A DNA stretch of 64,000 nt from Leptodontidium sp. MPI-SDFR-AT-0119 (taxonomy: Eukaryota; Ascomycota; Leotiomycetes; Helotiales; Leptodontidiaceae): assembly GCA_020726505.1 (NCBI GenBank), contig JAHLEZ010000011.1, positions 1,116,001 to 1,180,000 on the forward strand. Direction: 5' to 3'. The notes beneath the pieces were generated by a model. The model searched no databases and had not been told where the DNA came from. It saw only the letters and a list, made by a program, of their open reading frames with translations. The translations under genes and the position numbers were made by a program. Shown one piece after another: positions 12,558-24,395 of the stretch (its first letter is position 1; each line of letters begins with the position of its first letter).

Positions 12558-14228
12558 ATGGACGCCGGCGGTCTTGCTCAGATGTCATACAACAACTTCC
12601 CATCCAGTAATGGATTGGGTATGCCTGGATCTGGCTTTGCTTCCAGACGGGCCAATGGCTCGAACATCAAGCGCCTCTCATTCGAGCCAGCCAAGCCTTC
12701 CGACGCTCAGGACAACGGTGCCCCGACACCTCGCACTTCTCGATCTCACCTCCTCGCGGGCTTGAGAACTGCCCCCAAGTCGGCCACCTCGAGCACCTTC
12801 CCTTCAACTGCTCCTCCTACCCAACTTCAGCATAACACCGGTCTTGGAGGAAGCATCTATGCGAAGGAGGAGTCATACGGTGGACCCAAGACATCCAACA
12901 ACTTTGGTCAACGAAACGGATACGGCCAGATGAACAACAGCAACAACAATCAGATGTACTCTGTCCCAGAGCAGATTCTTGCACCACCCGAGATCTTGGT
13001 GGATGAGCATGGTCAGGAACAGATGGATCCGAACTTGTATGCTCAACTGGTTGCCACCAACATGTACCTTGCAGAGCAGCAACAGCGTCTGCAGCAACAG
13101 CTTGCCAGCGTCCAGGCAGCCGCTCAACAATTCCAGGGCATGAACTTGGGAATGCAACAGCAGCAGTTTGCTACTCCACCAATCACTCCACAAAACATGT
13201 ATCAACAACAGGTCAAGAACAACATGCAGCCAATCATCGCCCCTGTCATGGGCCAGCCAGGTGTATACTCGCACTACAACCCGATGACTGGAGTTCAAAG
13301 CTACTTCATGGATCAGAGCCAGCAACAAAACCAGTACATGGAGCAGATTGTTCAGCAATCAGCGAACTACTCTCCACCTCAGCAACATGGTACACCACGA
13401 TTCCAGGTCTCGCCTCCCCCACAGTCAGACACACCTACGTTTACCAGAAGCATCAGCCCTCCCAAGAAGAGCTCCTCTCCACCACAGGACCATGCACCAT
13501 TGCCACCACCATCTGCTGGAGCATTCCGTCGTGGACACCGCAAGGCGACCTCAATGGCCATCGGTACCGATATTCCAGCCTCTTTTGATGGACCTCGATC
13601 TGCAATGCTACCAAAGACCATGGGATTCCCATCTACTCCAGCTTTCGGTCCCGGCCAAGCTCGTGCTGGTGAGCACCCAATCCGTCAACCTCGTGGACCA
13701 CCTTCACTGGACGAGTTGATTGCGAAGCCAACCACAAAGTTCGAGGGCAGCAAGAACTTTGCTACCCGTACTCGTCGAAGTGCAGTGCACAACCTTGTTC
13801 GCGCAGGAATGGAACGCCGGAGATCACCAGGGAGCGCAGGCTCTGGAAGCATGTCTCCTGTCTCAGAGGCTGGTGAAATCGCATTTTCTGCTTCGGACAA
13901 TGATTCGGATAGTGGCCGCAGTGGAAGTGGATCTCTCTCCGGACGACCAAGCCCCGATTCGCCTCGCACTTCAATTCACGGTGCGATCGGTTCCGACCGC
14001 CCTTCCTCGCGTTCGAATGAGCGCTCCATGGAGAGAAAATCCGTTGCATCATTGGACAGCTCCTTCACAGCTGCTAGTGTTTCTGGTGACGAGGGTGTAA
14101 TTGGTGGATCTTTCGCCGCAGTCTTCAAGAACGGAGGAAAGAAGCCAGAGGCAACCGATGTTGAGAGAAAATCGCCAATGCTTGTCCTTACATCAGCGGC
14201 TGAAAAGCGCAAGACCTCTTTTTGTTAA
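12558..14228 (+). CDS. Q-rich, low-complexity fungal protein of unknown function
   Basis: A single exon of 556 aa. The start is the ATG at 12558, the first ATG after 1.3 kb of leader; an upstream TTG is in frame but is not a credible start. There is no enzymatic fold to see. The N-terminal 100 residues contain a basic stretch with IKRLSFEPAKP and SRSHLLAGLRTAPK. Residues of about 130-290 are Q-, N- and P-rich (YLAEQQQRLQQQLASVQ may be a short coiled coil). A PPP/SPP-rich stretch follows. A more conserved-looking segment around residues 390-425 reads PSLDELIAKPTTKFEGSKNFATRTRRSAVHNLV. The rest is Ser-rich, with many SP and RxxS sites that suggest phosphorylation. It ends with a basic KRKTSFC tail. 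It looks like a regulatory or RNA/protein-granule type protein, but that is inference from composition only. I do not recognise a named family. Confidence 0.85.
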   Translation: MDAGGLAQMSYNNFPSSNGLGMPGSGFASRRANGSNIKRLSFEPAKPSDAQDNGAPTPRTSRSHLLAGLRTAPKSATSSTFPSTAPPTQLQHNTGLGGSIYAKEESYGGPKTSNNFGQRNGYGQMNNSNNNQMYSVPEQILAPPEILVDEHGQEQMDPNLYAQLVATNMYLAEQQQRLQQQLASVQAAAQQFQGMNLGMQQQQFATPPITPQNMYQQQVKNNMQPIIAPVMGQPGVYSHYNPMTGVQSYFMDQSQQQNQYMEQIVQQSANYSPPQQHGTPRFQVSPPPQSDTPTFTRSISPPKKSSSPPQDHAPLPPPSAGAFRRGHRKATSMAIGTDIPASFDGPRSAMLPKTMGFPSTPAFGPGQARAGEHPIRQPRGPPSLDELIAKPTTKFEGSKNFATRTRRSAVHNLVRAGMERRRSPGSAGSGSMSPVSEAGEIAFSASDNDSDSGRSGSGSLSGRPSPDSPRTSIHGAIGSDRPSSRSNERSMERKSVASLDSSFTAASVSGDEGVIGGSFAAVFKNGGKKPEATDVERKSPMLVLTSAAEKRKTSFC

Positions 14229-15596
14229 GAGTTCTAAAAATTGTCATCAGAGGGTAGATCCTTCGTGATTGACATCCAATCATTCATTGTTTTGTGTCAA
14301 TTTGATATTGCATTCCAACTGTGCATATTGCCTTGCTTTACCTTTACGATCAACGACGAAAGTACCGAGTTCCTAATTCGACATACACAACAAACATTTC
14401 ATTTTCTTTTTTCTTTCTCTGGGGGCGTCCAATGCTGGACTGGGGGAGGTCGGCTTGGAGTATGATTGTGTGGCAGTCATGGATTGTATCTATGGCCTGT
14501 CAAGGTCGGCTGGGTTTGTGGTTCTCGTTCGTTTTGGCGCTACCTATTTGCTTGCCTGGTTCCAGGGCAGCCTGCATGAGATTGTGGGAGAGGCTCTTTT
14601 GATAGGAAGGAAATTGCTAAGATATGAATATAAACAACAACCAGCCTGGATTGCGAGGTATGAGGGGATGAGGGTTCTGGCTTTTACATTTCGGAGCTGG
14701 TATGGTGGATTAGCATAGCCTTTTGGCTGATAGATGAAATGAGATATATTTTTGCATTGCACATGGAGTTTTTGAGTTCGCAGTGATTTAACGATGATGG
14801 TCAACAGGACAGAGGTGATATGGTAGCTGTATTAAAAAAAGTCTGACGAAAACTTGATAACATTACTGATGGCTGAATATGGTGATGCAATTTTTTTTTA
14901 ATAGAGCTTAAGCAAGTGAAGGATGAATAAAGCCTGCTCATTAACCTTGTTCTGAGTTTCAATTCTAGATTTTGCTGTTTGTCATGCAACATTGGTTGGA
15001 AACAAAGGATTAATTGTCGAGTAGAGTTGAAACTACCTGCTTTACAAGCAGTCTGATGCTTGCCGGACTTAACTTCTTGAGGTGACTGCAGTTGTTTGGG
15101 TTTATATCCAATATTGGAAAGGGGGTAGTATTACGCATCATCTAATAATGCTGGATGTGAAAGGCTTCAAAACCATATGCAATTGAGGATTTCTTTCATG
15201 CTAGTAAGGTTGGTCGATGGTTCAACCTTGCAGGGTGAGATTGCCATCCAGCCTCCAGGTGTTTTCATTAAGTCATACATGTCTAACTAAGTCTGAAAAC
15301 TTTAAAATAGCGCACCAAACAGGACAAAGTTGACTTCTGCTTATGAAAGAAAGCAACTTGCCTATGTTTCTTGTTGCTCTGCCATGCACACAGACACTGC
15401 CATTTTGAGTCGGGTTGGTGCAGCTGGTTCAAGTCAAGCTTGCTGGAGTGAGTTTGCCTGAGGCACAACTCTCTAGCTCACGTTCTTCATTAGCGCGACA
15501 GGCTCTTCCCTTTCCAGTAATTTAATCGATTGGCTCTGAACAATCGTCAACCACCGTTCCTCCCCACCATTTAAAGCTTGGCCAGAGCCTCGAAAG
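14229..15596. other. 3' region and spacer, no gene seen
   Basis: AT-rich sequence follows the stop codon at 14228, including T-rich runs near 14397 and 14889 that suit a 3' UTR and polyadenylation zone. No supported frame is present before the coiled-coil gene starts at 15597. Confidence 0.6.
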
Positions 15597-16884
15597 ATGG
15601 CCGACCCTGAGCTTCCTCGGTCTCGAGGTCGAGCACGATCAAAGAACATTGACACAAACCCACTGGACTGCCCTATCACCACCGACGAGGAGAAGCTTGC
15701 CTTGCTTCGTCGCCAGATCCTTCAATTCGACGCCCTTGAGGAAAAGGAACGCACCGAAACTCAAGCACGAGCTCGAGTTGAGTCGTCATCCTTGGAGTCT
15801 GTTTCCCCTGTCGCTCCTCGATCTGCTTCCATCACCACCTCTCCTACCTTTGCTCGCGTCAGAGCTCAGTCCTCCGACTCCGAACAGTCAACACGCGTTC
15901 CTCCCATGATGAACTACCAAAACTACATCGACACCCCCGGCGGCTCCGGTTCCAACCCCCGTCAGGCTCCTCCTTCTCCTTCTCAGGGTATGCCTAACGG
16001 TATGAACGGCGGCATGGGAATGGGAGGTGGAATGGTTGGTTACCCAACTCCAGCTGGCCACCAGTCCGATCTCAACTATGTCATGTCAATGGTTGAGGAG
16101 CTCTCGTCGGTCCTTCGCACAAATGCCCAGCTCACTGCTGGCGTTGTTGACAAGATGGGCAAGGTCCGCGAGAAGGCTCAACACCTCAATCTCAACAACG
16201 ACGAGTTGATTGCCGTGGTTGCTTCCGAGCTCAATGGTTAGCACGCCTTACTCCATTGCATAAATACATGCTAATTTATACTACAGAGGATTCCAAGAAT
16301 CTCGAGAAGGAGAATTCCGAGTTGCGCCAGGCTTTGGAGAAGTCCGATTACGACAAGAAGGAGAACTTTAAGCTCGCCGTCCACGGAGCCAACATCCTCG
16401 CCGATATCACCGAGAAGATGCACCGTTTCAAGGAGCAACATGAGATGGATACTCTGGCCTGGCACACAAACTACCGGAAGCAATTGACTGATGAGCGTGA
16501 GGAGAACCTCAATCTCCGCTGCCAGATCAACGACATGAAGGCTGCTGCTTGCCGTGCAAATGAACACCTCCGCCAGATGCGCCGCTTTGTCACCGATCAT
16601 GATGAGTTGCATGAGCTTCGCGTTCAGAACACCCAGTACCGTCAGGAGCGCCGATTCTGGAAGAGAAAGGCCATGCCATTGATCCCAGATGATGACCCTG
16701 AGTAAGTACCATCCAACCACCTCGCAAACTCCGAAACTTACCAAGGCACAGGTGGTCCGATGATGATGATCTCATCGACCCAGAGGAGAAGAAGCGATTG
16801 GCTGCAGCTCTTGCTGAGAAGAACCGCAAGGACAAAGACGCAGAGGCCGGTGGTGAGGGCCAAGGTGCTACTGCCACCGCTTAA
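15597..16884 (+). CDS. Conserved coiled-coil protein of unknown function
   Basis: Three exons (15597..16236, 16287..16701, 16752..16884) encode 395 aa. The two 50-nt introns are phase 1 and phase 2. The first 150 residues are basic and disordered (RSRGRARSKN, Ser-rich), followed by a Gly/Met-rich linker (GMNGGMGMGGGMVG). A helix NYVMSMVEELSSVLRTNAQL leads into a long coiled coil made by exons 1-2. It includes LEKENSELRQALEKSDYDKKEN, the segment HGANILADITEKMHRFKEQHE, and a dense R/E-rich helix ending RQERRFWKRKAMPLIPDDDPEW. The C-terminus is acidic, then Lys/Glu-rich. The strong, regular coiled coil and clean splicing argue for a real conserved gene, probably a structural or scaffold protein. 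I do not recognise a characterised orthologue. It lies head-to-tail 1.4 kb after the Q-rich gene. Confidence 0.85.
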
Positions 16885-17492
16885 GTGGTGGTTCCATCGA
16901 AAACCTTCCCATACGATCCTTGCATGCATCATTCGGAGTTGACGGCGTCTAGAGACGATACCCAGGTTGATTTGGTTTGTTTTTACTGTTTTCTACTCTC
17001 CATGGACACAATTATGTGGATGTCAGAGTATTTGCCAGCGTAGGGCGCTGAGCAGGATACAAAAATGAAACGCGATCTTCCGGTATTTGAATTTGCTATC
17101 TGTACGTGATGATGGTTTATGTGCTATTGTATCCTATATGCATTATGTCAAACTCTCTCTCCCGTGTGTTTCTCCCCACCACTAAGCCATCACAGCATAG
17201 AATACCGACCCATTCAAAGCCTCCGAAACCCTCCTCCACCATCTAAACACCTTCTGCCTCTCTCTCCTGCCCCTCATGAATCGTCTTCGTTATCACAGCA
17301 GCCACGTTAATCCCCCCCCCCTCTAGACGTCCTCCCTAAACTCGTCTAACAGCATCCCAAAACTCCCTTTTCCTTGCAGCCAGGCCAATGTTTACTATCA
17401 AGCATTTCAATCTGTACGACTAGCAGGAGGATCTCAACAGCCTTACCCGTCCATTCACTCCTACCCATATCCATCTCTATTCTCCTGTCCAT

Positions 17493-17522
17493 CCCCCCCC
17501 CCCCCCGGGCTAATTTTTTTTT
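17493..17522. repeat. C14 homopolymer followed by a T tract
   Basis: Fourteen consecutive C residues (17493..17506) are followed by GGGCTAA and a run of nine T. Such tracts are error-prone in sequencing, so the exact lengths may be unreliable. Confidence 0.85.
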
Positions 17523-17743
17523 AAGAATCGAGTTGTTTTCTCACTCGTAACACAGGTTTAAACGAGACGTCACTGCTTACTAGTATAATGCAGTCCAATA
17601 CAATGCATTAGGGATCTCACGAGCGAGACGAGCGTTAGTCTACATGTGGTGAAGATCGGTGAAGTAGCTTTGCTCTTTGCCAGAGAAAGTGTTTGGGAGT
17701 GAGTGGAGAGGGAAGGGATGAAAGTGGTGATTAAGAAGTGGAT

Positions 17744-17773
17744 GGATGGATATGAGAGAGAGAGAGAGAGATA
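17744..17773. repeat. (GGAT)n / (GA)n microsatellite
   Basis: Three GGAT units are followed closely by about nine GA units in the non-coding spacer. Confidence 0.8.
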
Positions 17774-19098
17774 GTCGGTGGCCGGTTTATTGTTTGCTCG
17801 TTCTGCTGGGAGGGATGGTAGGCGAGATTTCTACATTATAGTTATAAGAAAGGTGGAAATCGAGACGGTGCTGAATGTCGCAGTTGAAGGGGATGCTGGA
17901 GATTATGGTTCAGGATTGGGTGGGAGGTTGGTATTGTACGAGATTGAGTAGGTTAGTAACGTGCCTAGGTAGTAAGTGCTATATATCCAAAGTCCCAACT
18001 TGAACCAAGATATATACATACTCATCGGCAGTTCAAAATCAACAATGAGATTGAGAAATCATGAAACATAGCCATCCACAACTCTCGACCTTTCCCAACT
18101 CGTTGGAATTGTGGAATACGTGTCTTGACACCTACTACCTTATTATCCTTTCCCGTCGTCTATTTGCTGCTAGGTGTTAGCCGCTCGAGACCATTATCTC
18201 AGCCAGAGAGGGCGAGTTGGATTCTGGATGGGGTGTAGAGGAAGCGACCAAAGGGACTTGGGAGATGTTGAGACGACCTTTGTGCGATGTGGATGATATA
18301 AAGAGGTAGGACTTAGAAGTCTATTGAACATAGGTGCAAGTAGTAACAAAAGCTTAATTTCAAAGGACGTTTGGCTCGTTCAGGTACAAGGAGAGGTAGT
18401 TAGGGTGGGGAAAACCATGATGATCTCGCTTGCCCCCTTCCTTTTCCCCTTCCCTCTAGAATCTTGTCCTATCCTTCGACTTGTTTTCGCGGCCATAGAG
18501 TAGAGTATTTATGGTTCGAATAATTGGATATTTGTGTCCCTCACTTCAAGGAAGACAATGCGATTGGGCTTGTTCCCTTGTGTGAAGTATGATCTGGTTG
18601 GGTACAGCCAAGCGAGTATTGTTTTGGCAGGTGAGAAAGCCTAACACTTTGACATGCAAGAAAGGAATCGAAGTTATAAGATGTGAAAAGTTATTTCTAA
18701 GATACGGAGATGTCTTATACCTTGGATGAATTTATCACCTCCCTTACTTCAACGGCTAAAACTGGTCGAGGATAACGGTGTTGAGGGGGTGCATTCTAGT
18801 CATCGTCGAGTAGGCGATTTCACACATCAGGTAGGCAGATAATATTTGCAAGACTTCCATTAATACTTAATACAATACGTAATATCAACCCCAACGCCTT
18901 GCAACTCACCAACCTCCTGGTATCAAAGCCATCCCAAGCACACAGACAAAACCAAGCTGCCGATATCCACAAATCCCAAGACAGCACATACAAAGTTCGA
19001 AGTCCCATTCCCGCTCCTGTTCCCAAACTAAGCGAAGTTATCGATCATATTAAATAAGCATATACTGGAAACACTAGTTAAAGAGGGTGTTTTGTCTT

Positions 19099-21276
19099 TT
19101 AAACATTCTTGTCCGCGTTGGCCCGCGACTCAACTTTCTCAGTCACAGCCGGAGATTCCTCCTCCTCGCTCACGGGCTCTATGGGCTTGGTTGGTGCGAA
19201 AGCACTCTTGCCTCTGATTTTCGCGCCGTACTTGTAGAATATCACGGGGATTGGAACCAGGCAAAGAGCGACGCAGCCGAGAAGTGTTCCGGTCCAGTTG
19301 ACCTTGAGAGCCGCGAACATGTATTGAGAGAAGAGCGGGAATCCGGCTCCCGCGAGCGACCGTAGGAAGGTGTTTGCGGCGATTGCTGATGCCGCGAACA
19401 TAAGGTAGGCGTCTACGAGGTAGTTGAGGGATTGCAAGAAAATTGCCAAGAGACCGAATCCGGTGAGAAGACCAGAAAGGGTTGGGACAATCCAGTGGAT
19501 GGACTCCTTGTAGCCACTCCAACCTTGAATGCCGTTAGCTAGATTTGGGACATTGTAAGGGGTGGTTGTGACTTACCAAACCAAAATAGACCTCCAGCGA
19601 AAGAGAGACCGCCGTAGATGACAGGGGGAAGACGCCACTCGGGAACTGGAACCCCGTTGTTGGCAAGAAGCTTTCTGTTGTAGCTTGGCTGGGTGAGTGC
19701 AACGTATATTCCAGCACAAACCATTCCCGCAATCATTCCAAAGTATGGTAGTCCACCAACACCTGCATTCATGCCATGGATTTGTTGAAAGACGATGGGG
19801 TAAGCTGTCAAGAAGAGGTAGAGGAGACCATAGATAAAGGCCATGTAAATCGATAAGAGAAGAACGATCGGCTCGGTGACGAGAAGTCGCATCGGACGAG
19901 AGAAGTTCTTGGTGAGTAGCTCACGGAAGTCGATTTCGATTTCTTCTTGTTTGGCGTGGATACCCCAGTTCTTGGTTCTTCTGCGTAATTCGGCGGCTTT
20001 ACCCACAAGGATAATCGGAGGGTAAGTTTCTTCCAAAAAGAAGAGATCAATAAAGAATGCTGCAAATCCCATGATCGCTACGAGCCTATTTGTATGTCAG
20101 AAAAGAGCGTCGGGACATTGAAGTTAAACGTACCATTCAGTCCACCTCCACCCGAGATAAGATTCAACAATGAAGCCACCAATGAACGGGGCGAGCAGCG
20201 GTCCAGTGAAAACGGTCATCGAGAAAAGAGTAATAGCCAATCCACGAGTTCGATTGTCGAACATATCAGAGAAGACAGCCGCTACGACTGCGAGTGGGCA
20301 AGCTCCAAAGATCCCTACGGAGTATATGCATGTCAGATTTTAACCTTAACCGAGCGAAACTTAATTCTACTAACCTCCCCAAAAACGGCACAGCAGAATA
20401 GTCTGCAAGTCCTTCCCCGCAGCAACAGCGACTTGGAAAATCGAGAATCCGAACATAGATATGACGAGAGGCAGTCGTCGACCCTTCAATTCGGAGAGAG
20501 GAGCCCAAAATACTGGACCTAGAGCGAAACCAAGAACATATAGGGAGAGACCAAGCAGTCCAACCTCGGTGGAGACATGATACTGGGCTGCAACTGTGCG
20601 TGTTGCTGTCGAGAAGATACTGGATGTAAACGCTGATACTAATGTCGTATATCCCAACATGACTGCTGTCAAGACTCTGGAAATTCTGTTAGCATAGTTC
20701 TTATCGCTGAACCTTTCGCGGCAGTCCAAGTGAAAGTCGTGTTAATTGATTGGTGACATTCAACGATGGACAGTGCCGCACTTCGAATCACCCAATTGAT
20801 CTGGGAGGAAGTTGCTTTGAAATGACTGAGAGCCGAAGGATAAGGACTTACTTCTTTCGCATCGGCCAGTTTTGAGCATGAAGAGGGTCGTCAGGCCCAT
20901 CGAACTCGACGACATACTCCTCTTGCGCAGGTAGAAGAGGAGGATATGGCTTTCCCAACCCCATCTCAGGAAGAGGTTTCTTGCTCTCTCTGCTCTTCCC
21001 CGTCAAGCTGCGACCCACAGTCCCAGTATGTTGGCTCTTCGCAGTCTGAATCCGACTCAGAACTGTAGGATGTCTTTCCAAATCTCGCTGCGTCGAAGCT
21101 CTTCTCAACAATCTCTCCCTCCTCACGACGGAGCCTTCAGAGGAGGACGTCGAGCTGCTGGAAGCTGTAGGGATTCGTTCGATTTCATGACTTGGTCGTC
21201 CTTGAGGGGTGTTGATGAATCGCTCGGGGGACGCATCCCGTTCGTTCCTCTGCATAGCAATATCTGCTTCGTTCAT
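19099..21276 (-). CDS. MFS drug:H+ antiporter (DHA1 family, multidrug/polyamine type)
   Basis: Five exons (21276..20852, 20676..20375, 20314..20134, 20085..19577, 19523..19099) encode 613 aa with consistent phases. About 140 cytosolic residues come first: Ser/Arg-rich, then [21 protein letters not shown], the D(P)xNWP signature found before TM1 in fungal DHA1 proteins. TM1-TM6 include [20 protein letters not shown] (motif A-like loop), [21 protein letters not shown] and [10 protein letters not shown]. The central loop is hydrophilic ([13 protein letters not shown]). TM7-TM12 include [15 protein letters not shown] and [27 protein letters not shown], the latter a strong signature of fungal 12-TM DHA1 exporters. 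The expected site is the plasma membrane, exporting drugs, polyamines or other small molecules by proton exchange. The actual substrate cannot be read from sequence. No biosynthetic cluster adjoins it. Confidence 0.92.
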
Positions 21277-22451
21277 GATGGCGATTGGCGTGGTTCAATC
21301 CTGATGCTAATCGTAAGAATACCTGCCGATAATTGATTGACAGCTCAGAGGAGGCGGGCAAGGCTGTTGTATTTATTTATTTATTTAGGTTGGGATCTCG
21401 AGGATCCGCCTCGGCCCATGCAGACATGATTAAGCCGGCCTTTAGCCCCAACCCTTGTCATGTCGGTTATAAGTGGATTGATTGGGGGAGCAACAGGCTG
21501 ACCTGGGCCCACCAGCCCACTTGAAAATTCCCTGTCAAAAGCCGACTCAACATGGACGGCTGCACCAGTCAAGCTGCGTGCTGGGTTATTTCTGTCATCT
21601 TGAAGGAGAGGTAAGGTAATTGTATACCTAGGTAGTTGCAGAATTGAAAGATACAGTATAGGGAAATTACAGTATTACCAGTCAAGCCAATACATAGGTA
21701 GATAGCTTTACTTAATTTTCAATTCTCCCTGCTAGTGGCAAAAAGTCGAATGTTGCCTACGACTCAAGAGCATGCATGCGTGTGCACATACATGCACCTG
21801 CAGCTCTGTTGACATACGATGTATATCTACGTCATGATTTCTCAGCAGGTGCAATGTCCGAGAGGGAGTGAGCGCCACAGTGCAGGTGGAGGAGACTCCA
21901 AGCCTCCAAGCCTCCCTCGTCGACTAGCCAGGGTTGCACAAACCACAACGACGAAAATTCGAAAAGATCGAAGATTTCAATTTTTCACCCCTAAGAAAGC
22001 CGAAGGCCGAATCCTGCCTGCCTGGTCCGTATTCCATTAGAGAAAACTGAACGGAACTGCAAGACGGCACCCAAGCACGGCAATAGAAACAAGCATTGTT
22101 TGCTCCGTTTTTATGCGCCATGTGGACACAAATTGCCATCACAGTGAATTGCAAGCCGTCATTAAGGGGTAGCGAGAGACCGGTAAGTCCGATTGAAGAG
22201 TCCGAATTAAGAATGCCATCGCCTACCTACATATCTTGTTGACATGTGGAACTCCACAATTCATCGTTAAATGTCGTATGTTTGTTTAGTAACATTCAAA
22301 TCAGACTCCACAGAGCACAGCAAGCGAGACCAAGTAGATTTACAAGCGAGATGCTCTGCAGAAGTGTTCATCTATTAGCAATGGTTGCTAGAAAGCAACT
22401 CAAAAGGGGTATCAATAACAGCAATATTCTCGGCTAGCAAATACTTCCTCC
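21277..22451. other. Spacer/promoter between two MFS genes
   Basis: The right part is the downstream region of the sugar-porter gene and the left part is the promoter of the DHA1 gene. ACCTAGGTAG occurs at 21626..21635 and CCTACCTAC at 22222..22230. No supported reading frame is present. Confidence 0.6.
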
Positions 22452-24395
22452 TCACTGCTCATCTTGTACCCTCCTCAGACTTTCCTTAACTCCCCATCCA
22501 TTAGCCAGCAGCGCACTTGTCTCTTCCAGACTCAAGCCTTTCGTCTCTGGATATATGCACAGTATGCAGACCCACCCTGAAATACATACAACCGCATAGA
22601 TGACAAACGTCCATGGAGGTGTGAAGAAGACCATCATTGGCAAGAAGGTCAACCCAACAATAAAGTTAGCTCCCCAGTTCGTGCTCGTGCTGATACCGGA
22701 TCCGAGAGAGCGGACGTTTAAAGGGAAAAGTTCGCTCTGCATCCATGGAACATTGCCGAGGCCTAGAGCATATGATCCGACATACAGCATCACACTAGAA
22801 AGGACCAGCATGGACGCGGTACGTTCAGAGAGTGGAATCTCATCACGAGCTGCTGTAGAGACAGAAGGATTCGTAGAGTTAAAGTCCGATGGCAGTCGAA
22901 TGAAGATGAATCCCAAAGCGCAGAGTAGTAGGCCAATAGCCATGATTGGGATCGAGGAGAGGAGAATCCGTCGTCTCCCGATCCGGTCAATGAGAAACAA
23001 AGCTGCGCAGGTCATGATAAAATTTGTCACAGCGACGACGAGGGATGTCAATGTCGGGCTTTCGAAACCTAAAATCGTAAAGATAGTAGCCGAGAAATAC
23101 ATCAGAGAGTTCTTCATAGTTAGCCGAGTAAGAAACTGGGGAGGCGAGAAACTTACGAATCCACAGAGCTGCTGAAGCCCCTGTAATAGACAAGCGATCG
23201 TCAAGGCTCGTCTGTTGCCGGGTATTCGAAACAACTCTACCCAGTTATCTTTGGCAGCAGCAAGCCAAGAATCGCGCTCTTCCTTTGTCTGGCCTCTCTG
23301 TCTTCCTCTTTTGGCTTCTTCTTCCTCTCGAACCTCCTCCTCAATACCTTTCAAGACATGGTCGGCCATCTGTTGTATTTCAACGCCAGATCCGAAGACT
23401 TTATTCAGTACCCTCCTAGCATCATCATGCCTATTCACCATAACTAGCCATCTGGGCGTCTCTGGCATAATGGCCATCGTGATCACTATAGAACTAAATT
23501 AACATATTTAAAAAGAACATGTTTCCCATCTCCCAACAGCAGTGAAAGAGAGAAAAATGACACTTACTCTGGACGCCTGCGGGGACTGCTCCAAGGCCCA
23601 CAATCCACCTCCATGCCGTGTTCTCATTTCCCCATTGTACAAATAGCCATCCTACAACATAAGCGACCACTTGTCCAACTGTTATAAACAGAACATTCAG
23701 AGTCATTAATCGACCTCTGAATGGAGCAGGTGAAAGCTCCGAAATGTAAAGAGGTGCCGCGAAGCTTCCAGCGCCAACTGCAATCCCCACAACAGACCTG
23801 CCTGCGATCATGAGTCTGAGGACCCCAAAAGTCAGCAATTGTTCAGCTATGGTTGTTCCGGGGGAACCCGGGGGGACTGATTGGTTCTAGAATATCGAGG
23901 TGGTCCATGGGGTAAAGGCATGAGCCTAGTACTTACGGTACTGAAGAAGCAACTGCTTGAACAACAGCTCCAAGAACGAAGGCCAAGTCTGCCAACAGCA
24001 CCACCCTCTTCCTACCAAGCCGGTCTGCAAGTATACCCGATACAGGCGAAACCAGCAATGCAAATAACGCAGTCGCAGATGTTATGAGGGACTTGTCGAG
24101 TGTCGTCAAGGAATGTCCGAGGGAGCTATTGATCGAGACGAGCGTTGCGGATATAACACCTGTATCATCTGGAACCTGTAAGTAAAGCCCGGGTTCGCAG
24201 AAGCTTCCTCAACTGACAGCCAAACAGCAAACCGCTAATCCCAGCAGAAAATGTCAAGAGCCAGACGAATATGCCGGGATTCCGCAAGTTCTTCTCCAGG
24301 AGCAGTGAGACATCGCTCAAGTCTACATCGGGGTTGTCCTCTGTCTCGTCAGCGGATGCATGGCGCATCAATGGTTCCTCCGCCGAGTCTGCCAT
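22452..24395 (-). CDS. MFS sugar porter, probable myo-inositol transporter (Itr type)
   Basis: Five exons (24395..24218, 24168..23937, 23815..23568, 23485..23157, 23111..22452) encode 548 aa. The first exon ends GISGLLFG and joins YDTGVISATLVSI, the TM1 signature of sugar/inositol porters. Further signatures follow in order: DRLGRKR (loop 2-3), GRSVVGIAVGAGSFAAPLYISELSP (TM4), WRWIVGLGAVPA, PETPRWLV after TM6, LLQGLQQLCGFNSLMYFS (TM7), DRIGRRR (loop 8-9) and PETKGLSLEE at the end of TM12. The order and the TTLDKSLITSATALFAL segment resemble fungal Itr1/Itr2 myo-inositol:H+ symporters more than hexose transporters; that substrate call is inference. The fourth intron is only 45 nt, in frame and free of stops. 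Expected site: plasma membrane, 12 TM segments. Confidence 0.9.

Larger units (their letters stand above)
16885..19098. other. Spacer between convergent genes, no gene seen
   Basis: About 2.2 kb between the stop codons of the coiled-coil gene and the minus-strand DHA1 transporter. It holds simple repeats but no supported reading frame. A CCTAGGTAG motif lies at 17964..17972. Confidence 0.6.

Noticed and set aside
15410..15440. Possible tRNA B box (GGTTCAAGTC)
   Set aside because: The last bases depart from the consensus and no cloverleaf can be drawn.
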